Position numbers and translations under genes: made by a program. Below are positions 55,341 to 64,000 of a stretch of DNA of 64,000 nucleotides, piece after piece. The notes under the pieces were generated by a model, which saw nothing but the letters and a program-made list of their open reading frames with translations, made no database searches and was not told where the DNA came from. Positions within the stretch are counted from its first letter, which is position 1. Every line of letters starts with the position of its first letter. The DNA lies in NCBI RefSeq assembly GCF_032050975.1, contig NZ_CP116967.1, forward strand, positions 496,001 through 560,000, written 5' to 3'. Origin of the DNA: Candidatus Nitrospira allomarina. Its GTDB lineage: Bacteria; Nitrospirota; Nitrospiria; Nitrospirales; UBA8639.

Positions 55341-56552
55341 TCAACCCCCACGCCCAGCCAACGAAGGTGCCTTGACTCCTAATACAGTTTTGATTTCCGC
55401 GGCGATGATTTCAGGCGGCATGGTCATTCCGCCACACACATGGGGACCCGCATGAACCCGTTCATTATTGGGAACCGTTGCGCTCACTTCACGGGCTAAC
55501 CATCCAATGACATTAAATTCAGGAATAATAATGTGCTTGGCATGCTTGGTGGCCTCCCTGATCTCCTCTCCAGGCCATGGCCGCAAGGTTTTAACCTTCA
55601 CCAAACCGACTCTAATCCCTTCCTCTTCTAATATCGCGATGGCCTCACGGCTTTGCGAAACCGCGGTTCCAGAGGCCACCACAATCACATCCGCATCGGT
55701 ATTTTCGGTGTCAATCAGTCCATCCATCCAACGGATGGTGTGCTTCCTCGACCGCTCAACAGCGGCCCATACCTCCTGCTGCCAGCTCGCATGGGTGGCA
55801 TAACTAATATAGTTACTTTTCATTACAAAAGGATCTCGCATCATGCGAACAGGAGGACATTCCATATCCATACACGGAACCGGTGACCGGTAGGGATCGT
55901 ACGGTGGCAAGCACATGTCCACGGGAGTCAGATCTACCATATCTTTCGTATGGGTCACAAAAAAGCCATCGCAGCACAAGGCCAGTGGAAGATGGACATC
56001 AGGTTCTTCCGATACCATGTAGCCCTTGAGGATCCAGTCATAAAAATCTTGGGCGGTTTCCGCATGCCACACCAGCATGCCTGTTTGCATTAAATATGAA
56101 ATTTCTAGAGTATCCGGCTGAATGGAGAGGGGAGAGTTGATACCCCGACAGGTCACAATCATCTGAATAGGTAACCTTGCTCCAGCCCACATGGGGAAGT
56201 TTTCCATGGCACGCATGGTGCCTGGTCCGGCCGTGGTGGTAAATACTCTGGCGCCACCGAAAGCGGCACCCGCGCATTGAGACATGACGGCAAATTCGCT
56301 TTCCCCTCGGAAATAATCACCAATATAGCCTTCCGCAAAGAGCTCGCCGCACAAGGCAGCAGCTTCACTTTGAGGGGTAATGGGATACGCGACCATAATG
56401 TCACAGGAGGCTCGCCGTACGGCCTCTTTAATGACTTCACTTCCTGTAAAGAAAGACGGTGTTCTTGGCGCCTCATTCATCATGTGCCAAGGATCGGTAT
56501 ACACCTGCTCTTTTTTGTTTTTTTGTCCAATGAAAGAAGCTTGAGCGGCCAT
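55341..56552 (-). CDS. 2-oxoacid:ferredoxin oxidoreductase, alpha subunit
   Basis: A 403-residue alpha subunit. It has the family start (FTGSEVIKEAVRRASCDIMVAYPITPQSE), the active-site segment FAVMSQCAGAAFGGARVFTTTAGPG, and a C-terminal domain with VVASGTAVSQSREAI. It pairs with the beta subunit to bind thiamine diphosphate. It lies about 65 bases upstream of beta. A 20-residue lead before the conserved domain (SFIGQKNKKEQVYTDPWHM) is longer than in many homologues. Confidence 0.93.
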   Translation of the reverse strand: MAAQASFIGQKNKKEQVYTDPWHMMNEAPRTPSFFTGSEVIKEAVRRASCDIMVAYPITPQSEAAALCGELFAEGYIGDYFRGESEFAVMSQCAGAAFGGARVFTTTAGPGTMRAMENFPMWAGARLPIQMIVTCRGINSPLSIQPDTLEISYLMQTGMLVWHAETAQDFYDWILKGYMVSEEPDVHLPLALCCDGFFVTHTKDMVDLTPVDMCLPPYDPYRSPVPCMDMECPPVRMMRDPFVMKSNYISYATHASWQQEVWAAVERSRKHTIRWMDGLIDTENTDADVIVVASGTAVSQSREAIAILEEEGIRVGLVKVKTLRPWPGEEIREATKHAKHIIIPEFNVIGWLAREVSATVPNNERVHAGPHVCGGMTMPPEIIAAEIKTVLGVKAPSLAGRGG

Positions 56553-56700
56553 GATTTTGACCTCCTTTGTCTGCTTCAGGGTGAAAGACTTCCGATTGTC
56601 TTAAACGATGAAATGAAAATTTATAGATGAAAGTTTACTCAGAACAAGTCATTCATCTCTCATCTTTTTCATGTATGATGAAAAACCAGAACAATTACAC

Positions 56701-57321
56701 TCAATTTTTCTCTGGAGGGGCGACTGATCCCTTCAATTTTTTCACCCAATCCGCCAGTCTGATTATCTTATCGGCTGTCGCATCACGAACGGATACCATC
56801 GCATCTTCATGGCCAGCCTGAGCACACATGGCAATCGTGTAGCAGTTCGTGCCACCACGAATGATCTTGAGAGAAAGATTGGCCTGATGGCAATGAACGC
56901 CCACAAACATGCAGGCATCAATTTTATTATGCCAGATAGTCAAATTTGGGTGGTTTGGATTTATTTCGATTTCAGGATTAATTTTAGGATATTTCGGTCT
57001 ATAGTCCGGCATGGGAATCAACATGGCATGTTGGCAAGAGGAATCCACACATTCTTTGATGGTTTCATACAGATGACGGATTGCTTTGGCCTTCTTGGCG
57101 GCCTTGTCATTCCATGCCCAAAGAACCAATGGTCCAGGAAAAATCGTGGGCACTTTTGCCGAAAGAAACTGCCTGGCCGCCTCCTCCAACGCTTCCTCTT
57201 CGGAAACTATGCTACCATGAATATGTCCTTGTCCTGGATCGGGAAGCCTAATCCCCATTGAGGCCGCAGACGGTGGCAAAAAATGTTCGGGGCCCGGCAT
57301 TACCCTATAAGAAGTTGTCAT
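56701..57321 (-). CDS. 2-oxoacid:ferredoxin oxidoreductase, fifth subunit (epsilon-like)
   Basis: A 206-residue protein that begins the operon. It has FLSAKVPTIFPGPLVLWAWN and LTIWHNKIDACMFVGVHCHQ, a layout like the CODH/ACS epsilon (CdhB-like) fold, and matches what is known of the extra subunit in five-subunit enzymes of rTCA bacteria such as Hydrogenobacter. Its role is poorly defined. Residues after 120 hold several Cys and His. The gap to the alpha gene is about 150 bases. AAAGGGAGA precedes the ATG. Confidence 0.8.
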   Translation of the reverse strand: MTTSYRVMPGPEHFLPPSAASMGIRLPDPGQGHIHGSIVSEEEALEEAARQFLSAKVPTIFPGPLVLWAWNDKAAKKAKAIRHLYETIKECVDSSCQHAMLIPMPDYRPKYPKINPEIEINPNHPNLTIWHNKIDACMFVGVHCHQANLSLKIIRGGTNCYTIAMCAQAGHEDAMVSVRDATADKIIRLADWVKKLKGSVAPPEKN

Positions 57322-57380
57322 CGTACCCTCATGTCTCCCTTTAAAAAAAATTGGACAAATACTATCCGCTCCACTTACTT

Positions 57381-57409
57381 ACTGTAAGAAGGCAATAAAC
57401 AAATCTCAA
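57381..57409 (-). promoter_or_regulatory. Candidate sigma-70 promoter of the oxidoreductase operon
   Basis: On the minus strand TTGAGA (57404-57409) and TACAGT (57381-57386) are separated by 17 bases. Transcription would start near 57374, leaving a leader of about 50 bases before the fifth-subunit gene. Confidence 0.5.
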
Positions 57410-57428
57410 GATCGAAAAAGACCCACCT

Positions 57429-57444
57429 GTCCAAAATATTGGAC
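57429..57444. promoter_or_regulatory. Palindrome upstream of the oxidoreductase promoter
   Basis: GTCCAA-AATA-TTGGAC is a perfect inverted repeat about 20 bases upstream of the proposed -35 box. TTGGACAAAT recurs at 57351-57360 in the leader. It is a candidate activator or repressor site. Confidence 0.45.
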
Positions 57445-57683
57445 TTTTTGAGAATATATCTATGAGTCTTTTGCCCTATGAATCAAAATTTTCCTAAATA
57501 ACCTAGCCTAGTATAAGAAGGCGCTATAAATATTGTCAATTTGAATAATGTTGATATCAGACGGAAAAATCGATTTCTTAAGGTGTGAGGCCTCATGGCT
57601 GTCAACCTTTTCATTGGTTTGAAATAGAAAAGACCTAGTAGAAAAAACGAGGAGAGAGAAAACCGACCGCAGTCAAACATGGT

Positions 57684-58163
57684 CTATCTGGCTCTGACTT
57701 TCAAAATGGCATACCGCCACCTCGCTTCTCCAATTATTTTTGGAATCGTGGGGAAAGGCATGGTCAGAGAAAAATCTCTCGCCTGGTTCGGAGGAATTTC
57801 CAAAGAGATCTCTGCGGCCTCTTGCCCAACGATTTCACATTCTGACACATGGCAGTCCTCAATCGTAGCCTGGATAGTTACAGATATTATGGTATAGATT
57901 TGAGCTGAATTTTCAAGCCTCCCGGTCACCACAAACGACCTGGAGTTCAGTCCGGGTCGAACTTCCATTTGAGAAAGTTGTGCCTGGCTTGGAGGAATCC
58001 GCTGAAATTCCAACTCCCGTTCCTGGGTATCCTGCCAAATAATGAACCCGATAACTCCAAACATCATTATCAGGATTATTCCCAGAAAACGACGCAATTT
58101 TGGCAAATACGTCGCCATGAAAATCATGATTAATATCAACAGAATAATGGCAATTGGAATCAT
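57684..58163 (-). CDS. Small membrane protein of unknown function
   Basis: A 159-residue protein with two N-terminal hydrophobic helices (IPIAIILLILIMIFMATYL and FLGIILIMMFGVIGFIIW) and a soluble C-terminal domain with a beta-rich look (SFVVTGRLENSAQIYTIISV, then a Cys pair in EDCHVSECEI). The likely topology is a hairpin in the membrane with a soluble C-terminal domain. No family was recognised. It is divergent from the cysQ-like gene. Ribosome-binding evidence is weak, but the hydrophobic pattern is clear. Confidence 0.7.
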   Translation of the reverse strand: MIPIAIILLILIMIFMATYLPKLRRFLGIILIMMFGVIGFIIWQDTQERELEFQRIPPSQAQLSQMEVRPGLNSRSFVVTGRLENSAQIYTIISVTIQATIEDCHVSECEIVGQEAAEISLEIPPNQARDFSLTMPFPTIPKIIGEARWRYAILKVRAR

Positions 58164-58262
58164 AAATTTTTCAGGCAGTGGGTGGGAGAAAAACTCTTTT
58201 TCTTCTCTACATCTCTTAATCTTATCGGTTTCCTGAATCCCCTTCTTTCACCGGAGAAAGCC

Positions 58263-59087
58263 ATGCCGGATTTTTCTCATGAAATTGAAATCGCCTCTTA
58301 TCTGGCCCGGAAGGCAGGGCAGGTTATCATGAACATTTACCAAAATGATTTTGCGGTCATGTACAAAGGCATCGACGATCCCGTCACCAAGGCCGATCAA
58401 GAAGCCAATGCCCTTATCGTAGATGAATTACACACCCATTTCCCACAGGATTCGATCGTGGCGGAGGAAAGCCCCCTCCCCTCCCAATCTTTGACGACAG
58501 GCCGAGTCTGGTACATAGACCCCCTGGATGGAACGAAAGAGTTTATTGCACGCAACGGGGAGTTTTCTATCATGATCGGACTGACCATTGATGCTCGCAG
58601 CAAACTTGGCGTTGTCTACTGGCCTACCCGTGACCACCTCTATGCCGGCCTGACGGATCAAACGGCTTGGATGGAACACAATGGGGTCCGCCAAAAACTC
58701 TCAGCTCTCGTATCCAAATGCCCCACTAACCTCTCGCTAGTCACCTCTCGATCCCATCGATCCCCAGATCTTTCTATCATTCAACAATCATTGCCCATCC
58801 ATAATGAACAACAGTTAGGAAGCGTGGGATTGAAAATTGGCCAGATTGCCCAAGGAAAAGCTGACCTCTACCTTGAACCGGGACCGTATACCAAGGCATG
58901 GGATGCCTGTGCGCCTGAAGCCATTTTGCGAGGAGCCGGCGGGTGTTTTACCGATATCCACGGGAAACTCATTCAATATGGACTGAATAATTTTCGCAAT
59001 CTTCATGGGTTGGTCGGAAGTACTCCAGACATTCATCAACGTGTTATTCAAGCCTTGACGGGTCGGTGTTACTCGTGTGAAGGTTGA
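58263..59087 (+). CDS. cysQ: 3'(2'),5'-bisphosphate nucleotidase, CysQ-like
   Basis: Inositol-monophosphatase-fold enzyme, about 274 residues, that probably hydrolyses PAP (3'-phosphoadenosine 5'-phosphate) to AMP. Metal-binding residues are visible in DPVTKADQEAN, EESPLPS, YIDPLDGTKEF and AWDACAPEAI. The DPLDGT and WDACAPEAIL forms fit CysQ better than SuhB. GGAGAAAG precedes the ATG at 58263. An ATG 27 codons upstream in frame is not needed. Housekeeping-type neighbours follow. Confidence 0.85.
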   Translation: MPDFSHEIEIASYLARKAGQVIMNIYQNDFAVMYKGIDDPVTKADQEANALIVDELHTHFPQDSIVAEESPLPSQSLTTGRVWYIDPLDGTKEFIARNGEFSIMIGLTIDARSKLGVVYWPTRDHLYAGLTDQTAWMEHNGVRQKLSALVSKCPTNLSLVTSRSHRSPDLSIIQQSLPIHNEQQLGSVGLKIGQIAQGKADLYLEPGPYTKAWDACAPEAILRGAGGCFTDIHGKLIQYGLNNFRNLHGLVGSTPDIHQRVIQALTGRCYSCEG

Positions 59088-59166
59088 CACCTTTTTCCGG
59101 CAATTCTTAGAATTCGTTCCTTAATACTGTCTCAGCGCCTTTGGCCACTATCACCCTCACACAATC

Positions 59167-60483
59167 ATGAGAACAGACCTTGTTATTATCGGAGGCGGCC
59201 TGGCCGGATCGGAAGCGGCTTGGCAGGCGGCCAACTCTGGAGCCAGAGTAACCCTGTATGAAATGCGGCCTAAGGAAGAAACAGCCGCACATAAGACGGA
59301 ACACCTGGCCGAGATTGTCTGCTCAAACTCTTTGGGGTCGAATGATCCTCTCAGTGCTCCTGGAATGTTGAAAGAGGAAATGCGGCAATTGGACTCCTTG
59401 ATCATCCGAATTGCCGACGAGGTGCGGACCCCTGCAGGAACGGCATTAGCGGTGGATAGAGACCAATTTGCCTCCAAGGTGACCCGGGCATTAGCCGAAC
59501 ACCCGAATATCAAAATTCTTCGAGAAGAGATCCATGAAATTCCCGAAGATGCGCTGTGCATAATTGCCACCGGCCCTTTGACCTCACCAAAATTGTCCGA
59601 GGCTATCATCCAGTTCACTCAATCGAAAAACCTGTTTTTCTTCGACGCCATCTCACCAATCGTGGATGCGGATTCACTCAACACAGACCGGACCTTTATG
59701 GCGTCACGATATGAAAAGGGAACGGCGGATTACGTGAATTGTCCTATGGACGAAGAAACCTATAACGCTTTCTATAACGCATTGATCGAAGCTGAACGCG
59801 TCCAGCCAAAGTCTTTCGAGAACGTCCCGTATTTTGAAGGGTGCCTCCCGATTGAGGTCATGGCCGACCGTGGTCGCCAAACCTTATTGTTTGGTCCCCT
59901 CAAGCCTGTGGGATTAATTGATCCCAAAACCGGCCAACGACCCTATGCTGTGTTACAATTACGTCCAGAAAACGCTCATGGCTCCTGCTATAATCTGGTA
60001 GGGTTTCAAACCAAGCTCACCTACCCGGAACAACGCCGAATCTTCAGAATGATCCCTGGATTGGAGCAGGCAGAATTTTTGCGATGCGGAAGCATCCATC
60101 GAAATACGTACATTAATGCACCAATCCTCTTACAAAACACCTTGCAGGTGAAAAAACAGCCACGCATCTTTTTTGCTGGACAATTGGTTGGGGTAGAAGG
60201 TTATGTGGAAGCTGCAGCCAGTGGAGGGATAGCCGGAATCAATGCCGCTCGCATCCTATCAGGGCGTGCTCCAGTCACCCCACCGCCCTCAACCGCCCAT
60301 GGAGCCCTACTCCATTACATTACGACTTGTGAGCCTAAGTACTTTCAACCAATTAACTCAAATTTTGGGCTATACCCGCCACTTGATACGCCGGTGCGAG
60401 ACAAACAGAAAAAACGACAACTCATCCAAGAACGGGCCACTACCCATTTCAAAGCATGGATGACGCAATCCGAGCTTTCGTAA
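59167..60483 (+). CDS. trmFO: Folate/FAD-dependent tRNA (uracil-54-C5)-methyltransferase TrmFO
   Basis: Makes ribothymidine at position 54 of the tRNA T loop using methylenetetrahydrofolate and FADH2. The 438-residue protein has the FAD motif (VIIGGGLAGSEAAWQAANSG), the family-defining YEMRPKEETAAHKTEHLAEI and VCSNSLGSNDPLSAPG, GQLVGVEGYVEAAASGGIAG, and the terminal TTCEPKYFQPINSNFGLYPP. Its end overlaps the start of xerC by 28 bases, which suggests translational coupling. Confidence 0.97.
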   Translation: MRTDLVIIGGGLAGSEAAWQAANSGARVTLYEMRPKEETAAHKTEHLAEIVCSNSLGSNDPLSAPGMLKEEMRQLDSLIIRIADEVRTPAGTALAVDRDQFASKVTRALAEHPNIKILREEIHEIPEDALCIIATGPLTSPKLSEAIIQFTQSKNLFFFDAISPIVDADSLNTDRTFMASRYEKGTADYVNCPMDEETYNAFYNALIEAERVQPKSFENVPYFEGCLPIEVMADRGRQTLLFGPLKPVGLIDPKTGQRPYAVLQLRPENAHGSCYNLVGFQTKLTYPEQRRIFRMIPGLEQAEFLRCGSIHRNTYINAPILLQNTLQVKKQPRIFFAGQLVGVEGYVEAAASGGIAGINAARILSGRAPVTPPPSTAHGALLHYITTCEPKYFQPINSNFGLYPPLDTPVRDKQKKRQLIQERATTHFKAWMTQSELS

Positions 60484-61430
60484 TGTATCTTCAATTGGAA
60501 CGGGGAGTTTCGCCTGAAACACGCCGAAGTTATCAGTCCGACCTCAAGCAATTCATGTCGCACATTCGAAACACGCTTTCCGGGAACGATCTTTCAGAGC
60601 CTGGTGTCATTGACTCACTCCATATTCGATCCTACCTCAAGAGCCTCAGCGATCAAGGGTTAAAAAAAACATCACTTGCCAGAAAACTGGCTTGCCTCAA
60701 AAGTTTTTTTCGTTTTTTGGTTGAAGACGGACGGATTTCCCGTAATCCAGCATCCACGGTTCGTTCTCCTCGACAAGGGACACGTCTTCCCACCGTCCTC
60801 ACCAAGGACGAAGCCAACACCCTATTAGACTCGTCAGCATCCCAGCAATGGATTGAGTTGAGAAACCACGCCATTTTAGAAACTTTGTATGCAAGCGGGG
60901 CTCGGGTATCAGAATTAGTGGGGTTGAATTGGGCGGATGTGGATCTGGAATCCCGCTCGATCCGACTGCGGGGAAAAGGGAAGAAAGAGCGAATAGTGCC
61001 TATTGGCACAGTCGCTGCTGATGCCATCTTGGAATATCAACGTCATCCGCCCCACAAGAACAAGATTGTACAAACAGGAACATCGGCCCCATGGGCTTCC
61101 TACACAGGATCGCAACCTCTTTTTCTCAATGCTCGAGGAGGACGGTTGACCGCTCGAAGCGTGGAACGCATGATGAAGCAAGAGACCGAACACCGTTTCA
61201 CTAAGACGGTCACTCCCCATACTCTACGACATTCCTTTGCCACCCACCTCCTCGATGAAGGAGCCGACCTGCGGGCAATCCAGGAACTCTTGGGCCATGC
61301 CTCGCTCGCCACAACCCAAAAATACACCCATGTGGCAACTGACCAACTCATGGCCGTTTATGACCGGGCACACCCCCGATCCGGCTCTTCTCATTCTATA
61401 CCCCCAGAAGGAGACCCTCTCAAACAATGA
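60456..61430 (+). CDS. xerC: Tyrosine recombinase XerC
   Basis: Chromosome dimer resolution recombinase of 324 residues. The N-terminal SAM-like domain ([20 protein letters not shown]) precedes the catalytic domain with Arg in ASGARVSEL, Lys in [39 protein letters not shown] and the nucleophile Tyr in that last motif. The set is complete. Neighbouring hslV/hslU is a common arrangement for xerC, which argues against a phage integrase. It overlaps both trmFO and hslV (four bases). Confidence 0.95.
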   Translation: MDDAIRAFVMYLQLERGVSPETRRSYQSDLKQFMSHIRNTLSGNDLSEPGVIDSLHIRSYLKSLSDQGLKKTSLARKLACLKSFFRFLVEDGRISRNPASTVRSPRQGTRLPTVLTKDEANTLLDSSASQQWIELRNHAILETLYASGARVSELVGLNWADVDLESRSIRLRGKGKKERIVPIGTVAADAILEYQRHPPHKNKIVQTGTSAPWASYTGSQPLFLNARGGRLTARSVERMMKQETEHRFTKTVTPHTLRHSFATHLLDEGADLRAIQELLGHASLATTQKYTHVATDQLMAVYDRAHPRSGSSHSIPPEGDPLKQ

Positions 61431-61963
61431 AGATTCGATCCACGACGATTCTATGCGTACGCAAGGGGCCTACAGTGGCCATGGGCTGTGATGGCCAAGT
61501 CACCGTCGGCAGCACCATTATGAAAAGTAACGCCAAGAAACTCCGGAAAATGCATCAAGACAAAGTACTCACTGGCTTTGCCGGGGCCACCGCGGATGCG
61601 TTTACCTTATTCGAAAAATTCGACGCAAAGCTGGAAGAGTATCGAGGGAATCTGACCCGAGCCGCCGTTGAACTGGCGAAGGATTGGCGAACCGACCGGG
61701 TCCTTCGACGATTAGAAGCGCTTTTAGCGGTGGCCGACCGCGAGCATTCATTTCTTATTACCGGCACAGGTGATGTGGTCGAACCGGAAGACGGGATTTT
61801 GGCCATTGGATCAGGGGGACCTTACGCGTTATCTGCGGCTCGTGCCCTCCTGGCTCACACCGAACTGCAACCGTCACAGGTTGTCCAACAAAGCATGCAA
61901 ATCGCCGCCGGAATCGACATTTATACCAACCATCACATTGTTATTGAGGAGTTATCGTCATAA
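61427..61963 (+). CDS. hslV: ATP-dependent protease peptidase subunit HslV
   Basis: Proteasome-like threonine peptidase of the HslUV complex. 178 residues. After a short lead (MKIRS) comes the catalytic Thr6 in TTILCVRKG, then [43 protein letters not shown] and [19 protein letters not shown]. The lead before Thr would have to be removed, as in other bacteria. The ATG overlaps the xerC stop (ATGA), so the genes are coupled. hslU follows after three bases. Confidence 0.97.
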   Translation: MKIRSTTILCVRKGPTVAMGCDGQVTVGSTIMKSNAKKLRKMHQDKVLTGFAGATADAFTLFEKFDAKLEEYRGNLTRAAVELAKDWRTDRVLRRLEALLAVADREHSFLITGTGDVVEPEDGILAIGSGGPYALSAARALLAHTELQPSQVVQQSMQIAAGIDIYTNHHIVIEELSS

Positions 61964-61966
61964 CGT

Positions 61967-63370
61967 ATGGAACAAGGAACTTCACCAACACCCAAAAATC
62001 TGGACTCCCTCACCCCACGCCAAATCGTAGAGGAGTTAGACCGTTACGTCATTGGACAAGGGGACGCCAAGCGCATGGTCGCGATCGCCTTACGAAACCG
62101 CTGGCGGCGCCAACAGCTCAGCCCGGAACTCCGGGATGAAATCGTCCCGAAAAATATCATCATGATTGGCCCTACAGGGGTCGGAAAAACAGAGATTTCC
62201 CGACGAGTCTCAAAATTAGCAGATGCGCCGTTTATTAAAGTTGAGGCTTCCAAATTTACGGAGGTAGGGTACGTCGGGAGGGACGTAGAATCTCTGATTC
62301 GTGACCTCACCGATCTATCCATTAATATGGTCAAGACGGCCTATCTGGAAAAGGTTCAAAAAAAGGCTGAAGAAATGGCCGAAGAGCGGGTCTTGGATAT
62401 GCTGCTTCCACCCTCGCCGTCGAGCCCCTCGTTTGAGAACACTGAGGAGTCATCAGCCGCTCCTACACAACAAAAACAGGATCAACAGGACTCCACCCGC
62501 TCAAAACTGCGACTCCAACTGCGCGAGGGCAAACTGGATAATCGGATGGTGGAAATAGAAATTAAAGAACGAGGAGGGCTTCCGGTTGGTATCATTTCCA
62601 ATATCGGGGGAATGGAAGATCTTGAGCACAACCTCCGCGATATGCTCGGCGGCATGATGCCGGGAAAAAAGAAAAATCGCCGAATGAAAGTCTCAGAAGC
62701 CCTGAAATTCATGGCCCAGGAAGAAGCGCAAAAACTTATTGACATGGAAGAAGTCACCAAGGAGGCCATTACCCGCACAGAACAATCGGGCATTGTCTTT
62801 TTGGACGAAATTGACAAAATTGCCGGACGGGAGAAACACACAGGCCCCGACATTTCCCGGGAAGGGGTGCAACGGGACCTCCTCCCGATCGTGGAAGGAT
62901 CGACGGTCAACACGAAGCATGGGCCGGTCAAGACAGATCATATTCTATTTATTGCCGCGGGAGCATTTCACGTGGCCAAACCCTCGGACTTAATTCCGGA
63001 ATTACAAGGCCGGTTTCCTATCCGTGTAGAACTGGAGCCCCTCACGAAGGATGACCTCATTCGAATTTTAACCGAGCCCAAAAATGCCCTGGTCAAACAA
63101 TATCACGCGTTACTGAGCACCGAAGGGATCGCGTTGGAATTTACCAAAGACGGGATCGAAGAAATTGCGGCAACTGCTGTGCAGGTGAATGACCGAACCG
63201 AAAACATCGGCGCACGACGGCTCTTCACCATCGTGGAACGGTTATTGGAAGATGTCTCGTTTGAAGCACAAGATCTTCAGGAAAAAGAGGTCGTGATTAA
63301 CGCGAAGTATGTGCGGGATCACCTTCAAAGTATTGTAAAGGACGAAGACCTCAGCCGGTACATTCTTTAA
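61967..63370 (+). CDS. hslU: HslU ATPase, unfoldase of HslUV
   Basis: AAA+ ATPase of 467 residues that feeds proteins to HslV. Walker A GPTGVGKT at 68-75, the pore motif GYVG at 101-104 ([11 protein letters not shown]), a variable I-domain (about 115-250), Walker [14 protein letters not shown], and sensor/arginine segments ([12 protein letters not shown]). The C-terminus, EDLSRYIL, is the tail that inserts into HslV. Length and motifs are standard. It starts three bases after hslV. Confidence 0.97.
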   Translation: MEQGTSPTPKNLDSLTPRQIVEELDRYVIGQGDAKRMVAIALRNRWRRQQLSPELRDEIVPKNIIMIGPTGVGKTEISRRVSKLADAPFIKVEASKFTEVGYVGRDVESLIRDLTDLSINMVKTAYLEKVQKKAEEMAEERVLDMLLPPSPSSPSFENTEESSAAPTQQKQDQQDSTRSKLRLQLREGKLDNRMVEIEIKERGGLPVGIISNIGGMEDLEHNLRDMLGGMMPGKKKNRRMKVSEALKFMAQEEAQKLIDMEEVTKEAITRTEQSGIVFLDEIDKIAGREKHTGPDISREGVQRDLLPIVEGSTVNTKHGPVKTDHILFIAAGAFHVAKPSDLIPELQGRFPIRVELEPLTKDDLIRILTEPKNALVKQYHALLSTEGIALEFTKDGIEEIAATAVQVNDRTENIGARRLFTIVERLLEDVSFEAQDLQEKEVVINAKYVRDHLQSIVKDEDLSRYIL

Positions 63371-63454
63371 AATCCACACATCTGTTACTATGGTCATATT
63401 TCCCTTTCGCCTTTGCCATTCACCCCGAAACCCTGGAACCCATGAGTAGGTTGC

Positions 63455-64000
63455 ATGAACAAACTGATTAAAAAAGCGGACATCCTGATTGAAGCGCTTC
63501 CCTATATTCGGACCCTCGCCGGAAAAACCGTGGTCATCAAATACGGAGGGAGCGCAATGATCCACGAGGAACTTAAGGAAGGCTTCGCCGAAGATGTCGT
63601 CTTATTAAAATATGTCGGATTGCAACCAATTATCGTTCATGGCGGTGGGCCACAAATTAACGAAATATTGGATAAATTCGGCATTGAGGCAAAATTCCTG
63701 CATGGAGTTCGAGTTACGGATAAGCCTACCATGGAAGTGGTGGAAATGGTCCTCGGTGGAAAAATCAACAAGGAAATCGTGTCGTTGCTGAACCAGCATG
63801 GTGCTAAAGCCGTCGGACTCACCGGCAAGGATGGTCGCCTTCTGACCACGAAACCATTTAATCCGAAGAGCCTGATTCACACCTACAGCGGATCAACGGA
63901 CGTGCTGCACCCTGAAGACTATGGCCTCGTCGGCCAGGTCAGCCATGTCGACACCACGTTACTGCATACGCTTCAAGAAGCGAATTTCATTCCGGTCATT
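63455..64000 (+). CDS. argB: Acetylglutamate kinase ArgB (partial, cut by window end)
   Basis: The first 182 codons of the arginine-pathway kinase that phosphorylates N-acetylglutamate. The nucleotide-binding lysine segment VVIKYGGSAM, VGLQPIIVHGGGPQIN, and KFLHGVRVTDKPTMEVVEMV are all characteristic. A typical ArgB is about 295 residues, so roughly 110 are missing. It begins 84 bases after hslU in the same direction. A TAGG is the only Shine-Dalgarno-like sequence. Confidence 0.95.
   Translation, partial: MNKLIKKADILIEALPYIRTLAGKTVVIKYGGSAMIHEELKEGFAEDVVLLKYVGLQPIIVHGGGPQINEILDKFGIEAKFLHGVRVTDKPTMEVVEMVLGGKINKEIVSLLNQHGAKAVGLTGKDGRLLTTKPFNPKSLIHTYSGSTDVLHPEDYGLVGQVSHVDTTLLHTLQEANFIPVI

Noticed and set aside
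60456-61430. XerC as a phage or island integrase
   Set aside because: It is embedded in trmFO-xerC-hslV-hslU with overlaps, the usual chromosomal setting, and no att repeats or phage genes were seen.
1-64000. CRISPR arrays, rRNA genes or riboswitches
   Set aside because: No regularly spaced short repeats, rRNA-like sequence or recognisable riboswitch core was found by eye.

Overview
The window looks like a chromosomal stretch of a Nitrospira-type bacterium (phylum Nitrospirota), possibly one of the lower-GC marine-like lineages. This is an inference. It rests on a five-gene 2-oxoacid:ferredoxin oxidoreductase cluster of the reductive TCA type, an ISC operon, the trmFO-xerC-hslV-hslU-argB string, many class III cyclases, and a base composition judged by eye at about 50% GC. 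No rRNA, CRISPR array or complete insertion sequence was seen. One tRNA (Asn) is present.

Layout. 1-2.8 kb: iscR-iscS-iscU, with a [2Fe-2S] ferredoxin gene diverging from them across an intergenic region that carries an IscR-like box. 3.0-14.7 kb: a surface and secretion cassette made of a TpsB pore, an OmpA-like protein, a DUF928 protein, an exported TPR-CHAT putative protease and a TpsA exoprotein. A 1.8 kb gap in it holds two paralogous 35-residue membrane micro-proteins and a dispersed repeat. 14.9-18.0 kb: a Cys-rich exported protein, a lipoprotein and a di-haem cytochrome. 18.7-28.9 kb: a minus-strand signalling array with a GAF-AAA+-Fis regulator, two alternating CHASE2-cyclase / GAF-histidine-kinase pairs and a FecR protein. 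29.1-31.9 kb: a small protein, a class II cyclic-nucleotide phosphodiesterase and a CRP-type regulator. 32.5-47.0 kb: isoprenoid and lipid-type genes (ispH, idi, a FadL-type porin, two FAD oxidoreductases, a polyprenyl synthase, a tandem acetoacetate-decarboxylase-like protein, a saccharopine-dehydrogenase-like reductase). 47.4-50.7 kb: a third cyclase fused to an AAA ATPase. 52.8 kb: tRNA-Asn. 53.3-57.3 kb: the oxidoreductase operon. 58.3-64.0 kb: cysQ-like, trmFO, xerC, hslV, hslU and partial argB.

How it may fit together. The 18.7-31.9 kb block has every part of a cyclic-nucleotide circuit: makers (CHASE2 cyclases), a destroyer (HxHxDH phosphodiesterase) and a reader (CRP). Two CRP-like boxes sit upstream of the phosphodiesterase gene. 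A separate tandem palindrome, GTATC-N6-GATAC repeated every 21 bp, occurs upstream of the lipoprotein gene and upstream of the small-protein gene, with a single copy upstream of the cytochrome gene. The TpsA/TpsB/DUF928/CHAT set resembles gene sets known from cyanobacteria and lies next to the signalling array, so the array may control surface exoprotein export or processing. That link is a hypothesis. Gene fragments between the signalling genes (a duplicated 3' end of the AAA+ regulator, a GAF remnant) show that the block has been rearranged.
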